A stretch of 64,000 bases of DNA from Massiliimicrobium timonense (GTDB taxonomy: Bacteria > Bacillota_I > Bacilli_A > Erysipelotrichales > Coprobacillaceae): positions 1-64,000 of the forward strand of contig NZ_NFLJ01000003.1 in the NCBI RefSeq assembly GCF_002160865.1, read 5' to 3'. Position 1 is the stretch's first letter; each line of letters starts with the position of its first letter. The translations under genes were made by a program, and so were the position numbers. Below, one piece after another: positions 54,471 through 62,048 of this stretch. Below the pieces are notes generated by a model. That model worked only from the letters and a program-made list of their open reading frames with translations, had not been told where the DNA came from and searched no databases.

Positions 54471-55092
54471 GAAAGCCATGCCATTATATCTGGTTACAGA
54501 TCGTCGCTGGTTAAAGGAATCACTGATTCAAACAGTTGAAAAGGCAATTCAAGGTGGTGTGACTTGTGTTCAGTTAAGAGAAAAGCATTTGGATCAAAAA
54601 TATTTTGTTGAATCAGCTAGACAACTTTTATCTCTTTGTCACCAACATCATATTCCTTTGATTATTAATGATGATGTTGATGTGATGATAACAGTTCAAG
54701 CGGATGGTGTGCATGTTGGGCAAAATGATATGGATGCAAAAAAGGTAAGAGAGATGATTGGACCGGATAAAATATTGGGTGTATCAGTAAGAACTGTGGA
54801 ACAGGCTTTAAAAGCACAACAAGATGGAGCCGATTATTTAGGAGTGGGTTCTATTTTTGTGACACACACAAAAGATGATGCCAAAAAAGTGGAAATACAG
54901 ACGTTAAAAGATATTTGTCAAGCTGTTGATATTCCAGTGATTGCTATTGGAGGTATTGGACAGAATAATCTTTTACAATTAAAGGGGACAGGCATTGATG
55001 GAGTAGCTGTAGTTAGTGCTATTATGGCTCAAGATGATGTGTTCAAGGCTGCCCAGAATTTAAAAGGAAAAGTTAAGGAGGATATTTTATGA
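54454..55092 (+). CDS. thiE: Thiamine-phosphate synthase
   Basis: ThiE (about 212 aa) joins HMP-PP and thiazole phosphate. YLVTDRR, CVQLREKHLDQK, INDDVDV, HVGQNDMD, GVGSIFVTHTKDDA and IGGIGQNN are all present. A TTG start (54454) overlaps thiM; an ATG at 54478 is the alternative. Overlaps thiD by 4 bp (ATGA). Confidence 0.95.
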   Translation: MKKDVKKAMPLYLVTDRRWLKESLIQTVEKAIQGGVTCVQLREKHLDQKYFVESARQLLSLCHQHHIPLIINDDVDVMITVQADGVHVGQNDMDAKKVREMIGPDKILGVSVRTVEQALKAQQDGADYLGVGSIFVTHTKDDAKKVEIQTLKDICQAVDIPVIAIGGIGQNNLLQLKGTGIDGVAVVSAIMAQDDVFKAAQNLKGKVKEDIL

Positions 55093-55868
55093 AAACAGTT
55101 TTAACAATTGCAGGAACGGACCCAACAGGAGGGGCTGGGGCACAGGCCGATTTAAAAACATTCATGGCTCATAAAGTCTATGGAATGAGTATTATTACAT
55201 CATTGGTTGCTCAAAATACATTAGGTGTTAAAGATATTATGGATGTGACTCCTTATTTTTTAGAAGAACAATTTCAATGTGTTTTTGAAGATATTTATCC
55301 AGATGCAGTCAAGATCGGAATGGTTTCACAACCAGAATTAATTCATAAAATTGTTGAACAATTGAAAAAATATCATGCTAAAAATATTGTTGTAGACCCT
55401 GTGATGGTTTCTACAAGTGGTTCACGTTTATTAGCTGATAGTGCTTTAGAAGCTTTAAAAAGTGAGTTGATTCCATTATCTTGTATCATCACACCGAATA
55501 TTCCTGAAACAGAAGTTTTAGTGAATCATACGATTCAAAGTAAAGAGGATATGATTCAAGCGGCTAAAGAAATACAACAATGGTATCAAGGAGCTATTTT
55601 GATTAAAGGAGGACATTTTGAAAAACGTGCTGATGATTTACTTGTCATAAATAATGAGGTTTATTGGCTAGAATGTGAGCATATTGACAATCCAAATACA
55701 CATGGAACAGGTTGTACTTTATCTAGTGCCATAGCTTCCAATCTGGCTTTGGGTTATGATTTAAAAACAAGTGTGGAAAAAGCCAAGAAGTATATTACAG
55801 GAGCATTAAAAGCTAATCTAAATTTAGGACATGGCAGTGGACCATTGAATCATTGCTGGAATTTATAA
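55089..55868 (+). CDS. thiD: Hydroxymethylpyrimidine (phosphate) kinase
   Basis: ThiD (259 aa): TIAGTDPTGGAGAQADLKTF, KIGMVSQPE, VDPVMVSTSG and HGTGCTLSSAIAS signatures. With thiM and thiE this completes a salvage set (HMP plus thiazole) with no thiC or thiG, so the cell seems to take up precursors rather than make them. Confidence 0.96.
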   Translation: MKTVLTIAGTDPTGGAGAQADLKTFMAHKVYGMSIITSLVAQNTLGVKDIMDVTPYFLEEQFQCVFEDIYPDAVKIGMVSQPELIHKIVEQLKKYHAKNIVVDPVMVSTSGSRLLADSALEALKSELIPLSCIITPNIPETEVLVNHTIQSKEDMIQAAKEIQQWYQGAILIKGGHFEKRADDLLVINNEVYWLECEHIDNPNTHGTGCTLSSAIASNLALGYDLKTSVEKAKKYITGALKANLNLGHGSGPLNHCWNL

Positions 55869-55910
55869 TAGAATAATGAAATATAAAAAATAATGATTAG
55901 ATTAGGAATT

Positions 55911-55957
55911 AAGCATTGAATATGTATCTGATAATAGATATATATTCAATGTTTTTT
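55911..55957 (+). terminator. Terminator of the thi operon
   Basis: A long stem (AGCATTGAATATGTATC with GATATATATTCAATGTT) with T-run. Confidence 0.85.
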
Positions 55958-56091
55958 ATATTATTTAGGATATTATCAATGATTTTTCTATTCATAAATG
56001 TCTTATGGGATGTGTTTAATATTTTCATACTTCTTATTTTTAGTGTTTAAATAAATCAAAATTCGTCGAAAATTCATACACTTTTTCTTTT

Positions 56092-56135
56092 GACATACGA
56101 ATTAAAGTACACTTTATTAAGGGAGGTGTACGAAT
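56092..56135 (+). promoter_or_regulatory. Promoter of the first MATE gene with an inverted pair
   Basis: TTGACA (56092-56097) with a weak TTTATT -10 at 17-bp spacing. GTACAC and GTGTAC form an inverted pair and TACGAAT is repeated directly on either side, overlapping the -10 and ribosome site. Confidence 0.4.
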
Positions 56136-56136
56136 A

Positions 56137-57471
56137 ATGCAATATTCATTAGTGAAAGGGAAAATATGGAAGCAAATTCTGAAATTCTTTTTTCCTATAT
56201 TAATAGGAACTTTTTTTCAACAGTTATATAATACCGTTGATACAATTATTGTTGGACAGTATGTAGGGACTCAGGCATTAGCCGCTGTTGGATCAACAGG
56301 AAATCTTATTAGTTTGCTGGTGGATTTTTTTGTTGGATTATCTTCAGGAACAACTGTTTTGATTGCTCAGTTTTTTGGAGCAAATCAAGAACATCGTGTT
56401 TCTAAAACTGTTCATACATCTTTTGCTTTAGCTATTGTCTGTGGCTTGATAATGACTTTATTTGGCTTGTTTTTTTCTGGAAAGTGTTTAAATATGATGG
56501 GAGTTCCATCAGATATATTAGAGGCAGCAACTTTGTATATGCGATTGTATTTTTTAGGTGGTATACCTCTAGTTGTCTATAATATTGGAACAGGAGTATT
56601 ACGTGCTATTGGAGATAGTCACACGCCTTTAATATATCTTATGATTTGTACTTTTATTAATATTGTTTTAGATTATATTTTTATTGTTTATTTTTACATG
56701 GGAATTGCTGGGGCAGGTATTGCGACAGCTATTGCACAGTTTGTTTCTGCACTTCTTGTCTGTTACAAACTAATTAAAGCAAAAGGCTGTTATCAATTAT
56801 GTTTGAAAAAGATAGAGTTTGATATAGAAATTTTAAAAAATGTTTTAAAAATTGGTATTCCAGCGGGGTTACAAGCAGTTATGTATGCAGTTTCCAATAT
56901 TATTTTACAAGTTAAAATTAATTCTTTTGGAACATCTATGATTGCCGCATGGACTGTTTATTGTAAAATAGATGCCCTGTTTTTTATGATAGCCGCTGCA
57001 TACAGTTCAGCATTAACAACTTTTGTAGGTCAAAATTATGGAGCTGGGCTTTATACAAGAGTGCGACAGGGAATGAAAATTTGTATTGGCATGTTAAGTA
57101 TCTCAGCCATTTTTCTAAGTATTTGTTTGATGACTTTTGGTAGACAGATTGCATCATTGTTTTCAAATGATTCGCAAGTTATTTTAGAAACTGTTCAAAT
57201 TATCTATTATATTGTTCCATATTATGTTACATATAGCGGAGCTGAAATTATTTCGGCTACAATGCGAGGATGTGGAGATGCATTCAAACCAATGATTATT
57301 GTTTGTTGTGGAGTTTGTTTATTAAGAATTCTTTGGGTTATTGGGATTCCTGATATATTTGCTTCATTTCATATGGTTGTTGTATGTTATCCTATTTCAT
57401 GGGCAGCAACATCTATATTATTTGTTGGATATTATCAAAATTTTAAGAACCGCTTTTTAAAAAGTGTCTAA
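56137..57471 (+). CDS. MATE family efflux transporter
   Basis: A 444-aa protein with twelve membrane helices. Opening LKFFFPILIGTFFQQLYNTVDTIIVGQYVGTQALAAVGSTGNL is the MATE signature; GEISSGTT-like GLSSGTTVLIAQFFGA follows. GGGAGGTG site. Exports drugs or flavins by ion antiport; substrate unknown. Confidence 0.92.
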   Translation: MQYSLVKGKIWKQILKFFFPILIGTFFQQLYNTVDTIIVGQYVGTQALAAVGSTGNLISLLVDFFVGLSSGTTVLIAQFFGANQEHRVSKTVHTSFALAIVCGLIMTLFGLFFSGKCLNMMGVPSDILEAATLYMRLYFLGGIPLVVYNIGTGVLRAIGDSHTPLIYLMICTFINIVLDYIFIVYFYMGIAGAGIATAIAQFVSALLVCYKLIKAKGCYQLCLKKIEFDIEILKNVLKIGIPAGLQAVMYAVSNIILQVKINSFGTSMIAAWTVYCKIDALFFMIAAAYSSALTTFVGQNYGAGLYTRVRQGMKICIGMLSISAIFLSICLMTFGRQIASLFSNDSQVILETVQIIYYIVPYYVTYSGAEIISATMRGCGDAFKPMIIVCCGVCLLRILWVIGIPDIFASFHMVVVCYPISWAATSILFVGYYQNFKNRFLKSV

Positions 57472-57560
57472 AATATATAAAAAGTGACAATTATTTAAAC
57501 ACTGAATTCTTATTAAATAGATTTTTATATGATAAAAAAAGAAAGGGAGATGAGGTGATA

Positions 57561-58943
57561 ATGTTAGATAAAATCAAACGATATATTGGTCCACGAAAGT
57601 TTTATCAATATGTTTTTTCTATGGCAATCCCTTTAGGTTTTCAACAATTGATTTCTAGTTGTATGGGGATTGTAGATTCGTTAATGGTATCATGGATTGG
57701 TCAAGTGACAGCAGTAGGAACGGCTGTACAGATTGAAACATTATGTACATCGGTTTCTTGGGGAAGTGCTGCAGGAGTTGGAATTTTTTCTGTGCAATTT
57801 TTTGGTGCTAAGGATTTTACAAGCTTCAAAAAGTCATTTGGTTTAAGTGTCTTGTTAGCTTTGATTTCAGGTTTATTTTGGTTTTCTGTAGCAAGTTTTT
57901 TTGGGAAAGTGATTTTACAATTTTATATAAGTGATGCAAGTGTTATTCAAAATGGACTAGCCTATCTAAATATTGCAAAATTCTCATATTTTCCATTAGC
58001 GTTAAGTTTTGTTTTCAATATGACTTATCGCAATATTAATCGTCCAAAAGTACCTTTGATTATAGGAATTATTGCAATGATCATGAATATAGTCGTGAAT
58101 TATGTACTTATTTTTGGATTGTATGGTTTTCCACGAATGGGGATACAAGGTGCAGCTATGGGAACATGTATAGCTCAAATGTCATCATTATGTATTCATG
58201 TTTTGTATGCTTATCAAACAAAACAACCTTTTATAGGTAGTTTTCAAGAAATGTTTACATTTGACCGTTATTTTATTCAACCCATTTTACAAAAAACACA
58301 ATCTATTGTATTTAATGAACTATTATTTGGGTTTGGCTCAACATTATTTATTAAAGCATTTGGAGCTTTAGGAACACGATCTATGGATGCTTATTATGTT
58401 GGAGAAAAAATATCAAATGTATTTTATGCTTTTGCAAATGGATTTTCTAATGCAGTAGCTGCAATTGTTGGTTATTCATTAGGTTATGGTGATGGTCATA
58501 AAGCAAAAGAAGAAGGTGATTATTTAATGACTTTAGCAACTGCTATGTCAGTTGTCTGTCTGATATTCATTTATTTTGGTTCGCCTCTTTTTGTCCAAAT
58601 CTTTGACTTGACTCATCCACAAGTCATTCAAGAAGCTATACTTATTGTGAAAGTTTTTGCTTTGCGTATAGCGTTACGATTCTTTATCGTTATTGTTTTT
58701 TCTTCACTCAGAGCTGGAGGGGATTCTAAGGTATTAACTTTACTTGATAGTGGATTGATGTGGAGTGTAGGAATTCCATTAGCATTTATAAGTGTTCATA
58801 TCTTTCAGATTCAAAGTATAGCTATTGTTTTTTTGATTTGCCAATTAGAACAAATTGTGAGAGTGATTTTAGGAATTAAACGTTATCAAACAGGAAAATG
58901 GATTGTGAATTTAACAACATATGTTCATGATTCAATAAAATAA
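57561..58943 (+). CDS. MATE family efflux transporter, second gene
   Basis: A 460-aa MATE protein: FSMAIPLGFQQLISSCMGIVDSLMVSWIGQVTAVG and GVGIFSVQFFGAKD. About twelve helices. Only distantly similar to the preceding MATE gene. Start at 57561 from GAGGTG. It is 11 bp ahead of a HAD-SIS fusion gene, so they may be one operon. Confidence 0.9.
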   Translation: MLDKIKRYIGPRKFYQYVFSMAIPLGFQQLISSCMGIVDSLMVSWIGQVTAVGTAVQIETLCTSVSWGSAAGVGIFSVQFFGAKDFTSFKKSFGLSVLLALISGLFWFSVASFFGKVILQFYISDASVIQNGLAYLNIAKFSYFPLALSFVFNMTYRNINRPKVPLIIGIIAMIMNIVVNYVLIFGLYGFPRMGIQGAAMGTCIAQMSSLCIHVLYAYQTKQPFIGSFQEMFTFDRYFIQPILQKTQSIVFNELLFGFGSTLFIKAFGALGTRSMDAYYVGEKISNVFYAFANGFSNAVAAIVGYSLGYGDGHKAKEEGDYLMTLATAMSVVCLIFIYFGSPLFVQIFDLTHPQVIQEAILIVKVFALRIALRFFIVIVFSSLRAGGDSKVLTLLDSGLMWSVGIPLAFISVHIFQIQSIAIVFLICQLEQIVRVILGIKRYQTGKWIVNLTTYVHDSIK

Positions 58944-58954
58944 GGAGGAAGAAA

Positions 58955-60685
58955 ATGTTACCAAAATTAATTATTTTTGATGTTGATGGTCTTATGCTTG
59001 ATACAGAAGCAAGATGGCAAGAAGCTTGGGATAGTGTTGGAAAGCGTTATGGTGTACAGGATTTGGGAAATACAACTTTTTTAAAATGTGTAGGGAGAAA
59101 TGGTAAAGAAGTTGAAGATATTGTGAAGAACGATCTTCGACAATTTGCTCATCCAGAAAAGATTTTACAAGAAGTGAGAGAATATGGTGATGAACTTCTA
59201 AAAGAAAGAATTGATATAAAGAAAGGTCTTATGGAATTATTACGTTTTATTCAATCATTATCTATTCCTGTAGCAGTTGCAACAGCGACAGATAAAGACA
59301 CAACTTATCAAAGATTATCTCGATTACAGTTATGGGATCAATTTGATTATATATTGTGTGGCAATGAAGTTCATTTAAGGAAACCACATCCAGAAATTTA
59401 TGAAACAGTATTGAATTATTTTGGTGTCGATTCACAAGAGGCATGGGTATTGGAGGATTCATATGTGGGTGTCGAAGCTGCATATCGTGCGCATATTCCT
59501 TGTATTATGATTCCAGATTTAGCACCGGCACAAGAAAAGCAGAAAAGAGAAACTTTTGCTATAGTAGATTCTTTGATAGATGTTATTGATATATTAAAGA
59601 AGAATATTCAGGTAACTATGATGACATATATTCAAGAAACACCACAACAGATGAAAGACAATATCATAAATATAGAAGAAATAACAAAGCCTCTGGTACA
59701 GCTTTATTTACAAAAAGAATATCAGTCCCTATGGATTATTGCTTGTGGCTCTAGTTTTAATGGGGCACAATGTGCAAAACCATTTTTAATGAAATATTTA
59801 AATTGTGATGTTAAAGTCATTTCACCTATGAGTTTTGTATATTTTGAAAATCAAATAACAGAAGATGATTTTGTTTTTGTGGTTTCACAAAGTGGTCATT
59901 CTACAAATTGTATTCAAGCACTTCAAAAATTAAAATCACTTCATCGAGAAGCTGTCCTTATAACAGGACAAAAAAATGATGATTTGAAATCATATGCAGA
60001 TATTGTTGTAGATTATCATATGGGAATAGAAACTGTAGGATATGTCACAAAAGGTATTGTGATGCTGATGGAATATTTGATTTTATTTGCATTGGTATCT
60101 GGTTTGAAAAAACATTGTATTCATCAAGAAGTTTATGATGAAATCATTAAGGAACTATTAGAGGTACCTGAACGTCATCAAATAATTCAAGAAGAAACAA
60201 AACAATTTTATCAAAAGTATCTATATGAAATGACTTCTTTGAATCCTACATTTTTTATAGGATTCATTCAAAGTTATGGCATTGCTTTAGAAGGGGCATT
60301 GAAAATGGCAGAAACAACAAAGCATCCATGTATGGCTTATGAAGCAGAAGAATTTATTCATGGATTTAATCTCCAATTGACACCAGCATATACAGTGTGG
60401 TGTATTGATGATTGTTCACAGGGAAGTTCACGTATCATCTCAATTTATCAAGCCATTCAAAGTGTTACACCACGAACTTATGCAATCACGAATAGCCCTT
60501 TGGTTGATGATGAACATGCGATAAGAATTCCTTTTCATATTCATGAACCATTATTAATGCCTTTGTACATTTTACCGGTATTTCAAGTTTTATCTTATCA
60601 GATCAGTGAAGAATTACAAACATGGAATACGCATCCAAGATTTTCTAAGTTTAATGATTATGTTCAAACCAAAACTAATGAATAG
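58955..60685 (+). CDS. HAD phosphatase-SIS isomerase/deglycase fusion protein
   Basis: Two enzymes in one chain (576 aa). Residues ~1-215: HAD of the beta-phosphoglucomutase group, with FDVDGLMLD (motif I), ATATDKD, RKPHPEIY and VLEDSYVGVEAA. Residues ~222-576: double SIS module like GlmS C-terminal/GfrE/FrlB deglycases (MMTYIQETPQQMKDNI opening, IIACGSSFNGAQCA, VVSQSGHSTNCIQAL, and EALKM-like GALKMAETTKHPCMAYEAEEF). The SIS half begins with Met pair like a free-standing gene, so fusion is probably recent. No internal ribosome site is convincing. Confidence 0.85.
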   Translation: MLPKLIIFDVDGLMLDTEARWQEAWDSVGKRYGVQDLGNTTFLKCVGRNGKEVEDIVKNDLRQFAHPEKILQEVREYGDELLKERIDIKKGLMELLRFIQSLSIPVAVATATDKDTTYQRLSRLQLWDQFDYILCGNEVHLRKPHPEIYETVLNYFGVDSQEAWVLEDSYVGVEAAYRAHIPCIMIPDLAPAQEKQKRETFAIVDSLIDVIDILKKNIQVTMMTYIQETPQQMKDNIINIEEITKPLVQLYLQKEYQSLWIIACGSSFNGAQCAKPFLMKYLNCDVKVISPMSFVYFENQITEDDFVFVVSQSGHSTNCIQALQKLKSLHREAVLITGQKNDDLKSYADIVVDYHMGIETVGYVTKGIVMLMEYLILFALVSGLKKHCIHQEVYDEIIKELLEVPERHQIIQEETKQFYQKYLYEMTSLNPTFFIGFIQSYGIALEGALKMAETTKHPCMAYEAEEFIHGFNLQLTPAYTVWCIDDCSQGSSRIISIYQAIQSVTPRTYAITNSPLVDDEHAIRIPFHIHEPLLMPLYILPVFQVLSYQISEELQTWNTHPRFSKFNDYVQTKTNE

Positions 60686-60691
60686 AGTTAT

Positions 60692-60717
60692 AAAAAATGG
60701 AATGATTTCCATTTTTT
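60692..60717 (+). terminator. Terminator after the HAD-SIS gene
   Basis: AAAAAATGGAA/TTCCATTTTTT perfect stem with TGAT loop. Confidence 0.8.
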
Positions 60718-60718
60718 A

Positions 60719-60784
60719 TTTTTCAACACTTTTGTAGATTATAAAAAAACAAAGGAATATGACTGTTAGAGTAGTGTTGAAAAA
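60719..60784. repeat. Inverted repeat of TTTTTCAACACT upstream of the deglycase gene
   Basis: TTTTTCAACACT at 60719-60730 and its exact complement AGTGTTGAAAAA at 60773-60784; the CAACACTA core recurs at 60837-60844. Candidate binding sites for the downstream PRD regulator. Confidence 0.6.
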
Positions 60785-60915
60785 TGTCAAAAAATCAGAA
60801 AAAGTTATAAAAAACAGAACATTAAGACAAATATGTCAACACTACTTATAACAAAAAATGAGTTTGGTATAGTAGAGGTATCAAAAGAGAACATCAAAAA
60901 AGGAGGAAATAGAAA

Positions 60916-61881
60916 ATGTTTGATGTCAAAAAAATAATTGAAGAAATTACTTCAGAAAAACAAATTAAAAATTTAAGTTTTGCAGGTGTTGGAGGGTCTT
61001 TAGCATGTTTCTATGCAGCATATTACTATGTTCAAAGAGAAGCTAAAAATATAACAACAAGTTATACTTCAGCAAATGAATTTGTTCATGATACACCAGC
61101 TTGTATTGGTGAAAACTCAATCGTGGTCATTGCATCTAGAGGTGGAAATACTGCAGAAACAGTAGAAGCAGGACGTGTTGCAAAATCTAAAGGAGCAACA
61201 GTTATTGGATTGACACATGAAGCACAAGATACAGGTATTCATGAAGTTTCTGATTATACAATTGTTTTTGAAGATGGAGAAGGTATTCCATTTGAAGTAG
61301 GAAAATCTGCTTATATCTTAAAAATTGCTTATGAAACTTTATATCAAGTGGAAGGAACTGGTCAATATGAAGCAATGGTAGAAGCAATGAATAAAATGAA
61401 TGAATTAGTACCAGCTGCACAAAAAGCTATTGTTCCTGAAGCTATTCAATTTTCTATTCAATATAAAGATAATCCAGTTATTTATACAATGGGAAGTGGT
61501 ACAGCATGGTCTGCTGCACAACAAGAAACAATTTGTATTTTAATGGAAATGCAATGGATCAATTCAGCAGTTATTCATACAGGAGAATATTTCCATGGTC
61601 CATTTGAAATCACTGATCCAGATACAGCATTCTTATTATTAAAATCAACTGGAAAAACGAAAGCATTGGACGAAAGAGCTATTCGATTCTTAGATCAGTA
61701 CAATCATCATCATACAGTGATTGATTTGGAAAAATATGGTTCACATGAATTAGGTGAAGTTAGTGAATATTATGATTATGATTTCCATACAGCGCTTTTA
61801 GATGTATTTAATCATTTATTAGCTGATATGAGAGATCATCCATTAAGTAAAAGAAAATATATGTGGAAATATAAATATTAA
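60916..61881 (+). CDS. SIS-domain sugar deglycase, FrlB/GfrF-like
   Basis: A 321-aa double-SIS protein. First SIS: FAGVGGSLACFYAAYYYV, VIASRGGNTAETVEA; second: YTMGSGTAWSAAQQETICILMEMQWINSAVIHTGEYFHGPFE, a stretch characteristic of fructoselysine/glucoselysine-6-phosphate deglycases. Ends in a C-terminal KRKYMWKYKY. Strong AAGGAGG. It sits between two copies of a 12-bp motif and ahead of a LevR-type regulator, as in gfr-type operons for Amadori/Heyns products. Confidence 0.88.
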   Translation: MFDVKKIIEEITSEKQIKNLSFAGVGGSLACFYAAYYYVQREAKNITTSYTSANEFVHDTPACIGENSIVVIASRGGNTAETVEAGRVAKSKGATVIGLTHEAQDTGIHEVSDYTIVFEDGEGIPFEVGKSAYILKIAYETLYQVEGTGQYEAMVEAMNKMNELVPAAQKAIVPEAIQFSIQYKDNPVIYTMGSGTAWSAAQQETICILMEMQWINSAVIHTGEYFHGPFEITDPDTAFLLLKSTGKTKALDERAIRFLDQYNHHHTVIDLEKYGSHELGEVSEYYDYDFHTALLDVFNHLLADMRDHPLSKRKYMWKYKY

Positions 61882-61895
61882 AATGAATTGTCATT

Positions 61896-61928
61896 AGAAA
61901 GTGAGTGTTTCTAAAACTCTCACTTTCT
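61896..61928 (+). terminator. Hairpin after the deglycase gene
   Basis: Perfect 10-bp stem AGAAAGTGAG/CTCACTTTCT with a 13-nt loop, but no T-run; may stabilise the 3' end rather than terminate. Confidence 0.5.
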
Positions 61929-61958
61929 ATCAAAGGTAGGCAAAAAGATAGTGTTTAA

Positions 61959-61970
61959 TTTTTCAACACT
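61959..61970 (+). repeat. Third copy of TTTTTCAACACT
   Basis: Identical to 60719-60730, and also part of a shorter palindrome TAGTGTT...AACACTA (61949-61971). Lies 79 bp before the PRD regulator start. Confidence 0.6.
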
Positions 61971-62048
61971 AAATCATCTAAAAAGTGAGTTAGTGTATAT
62001 TTAAGTATATGAAATGTAAAAAGTGCATTTTATGAAAGGATGATGAAT

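Noticed and set aside
60786-60915. Sigma-54 promoter for the deglycase gene
   Set aside because: No TGGCAC-N5-TTGC-like element; a TATAGT -10 at about 60869-60874 is more likely sigma-A.
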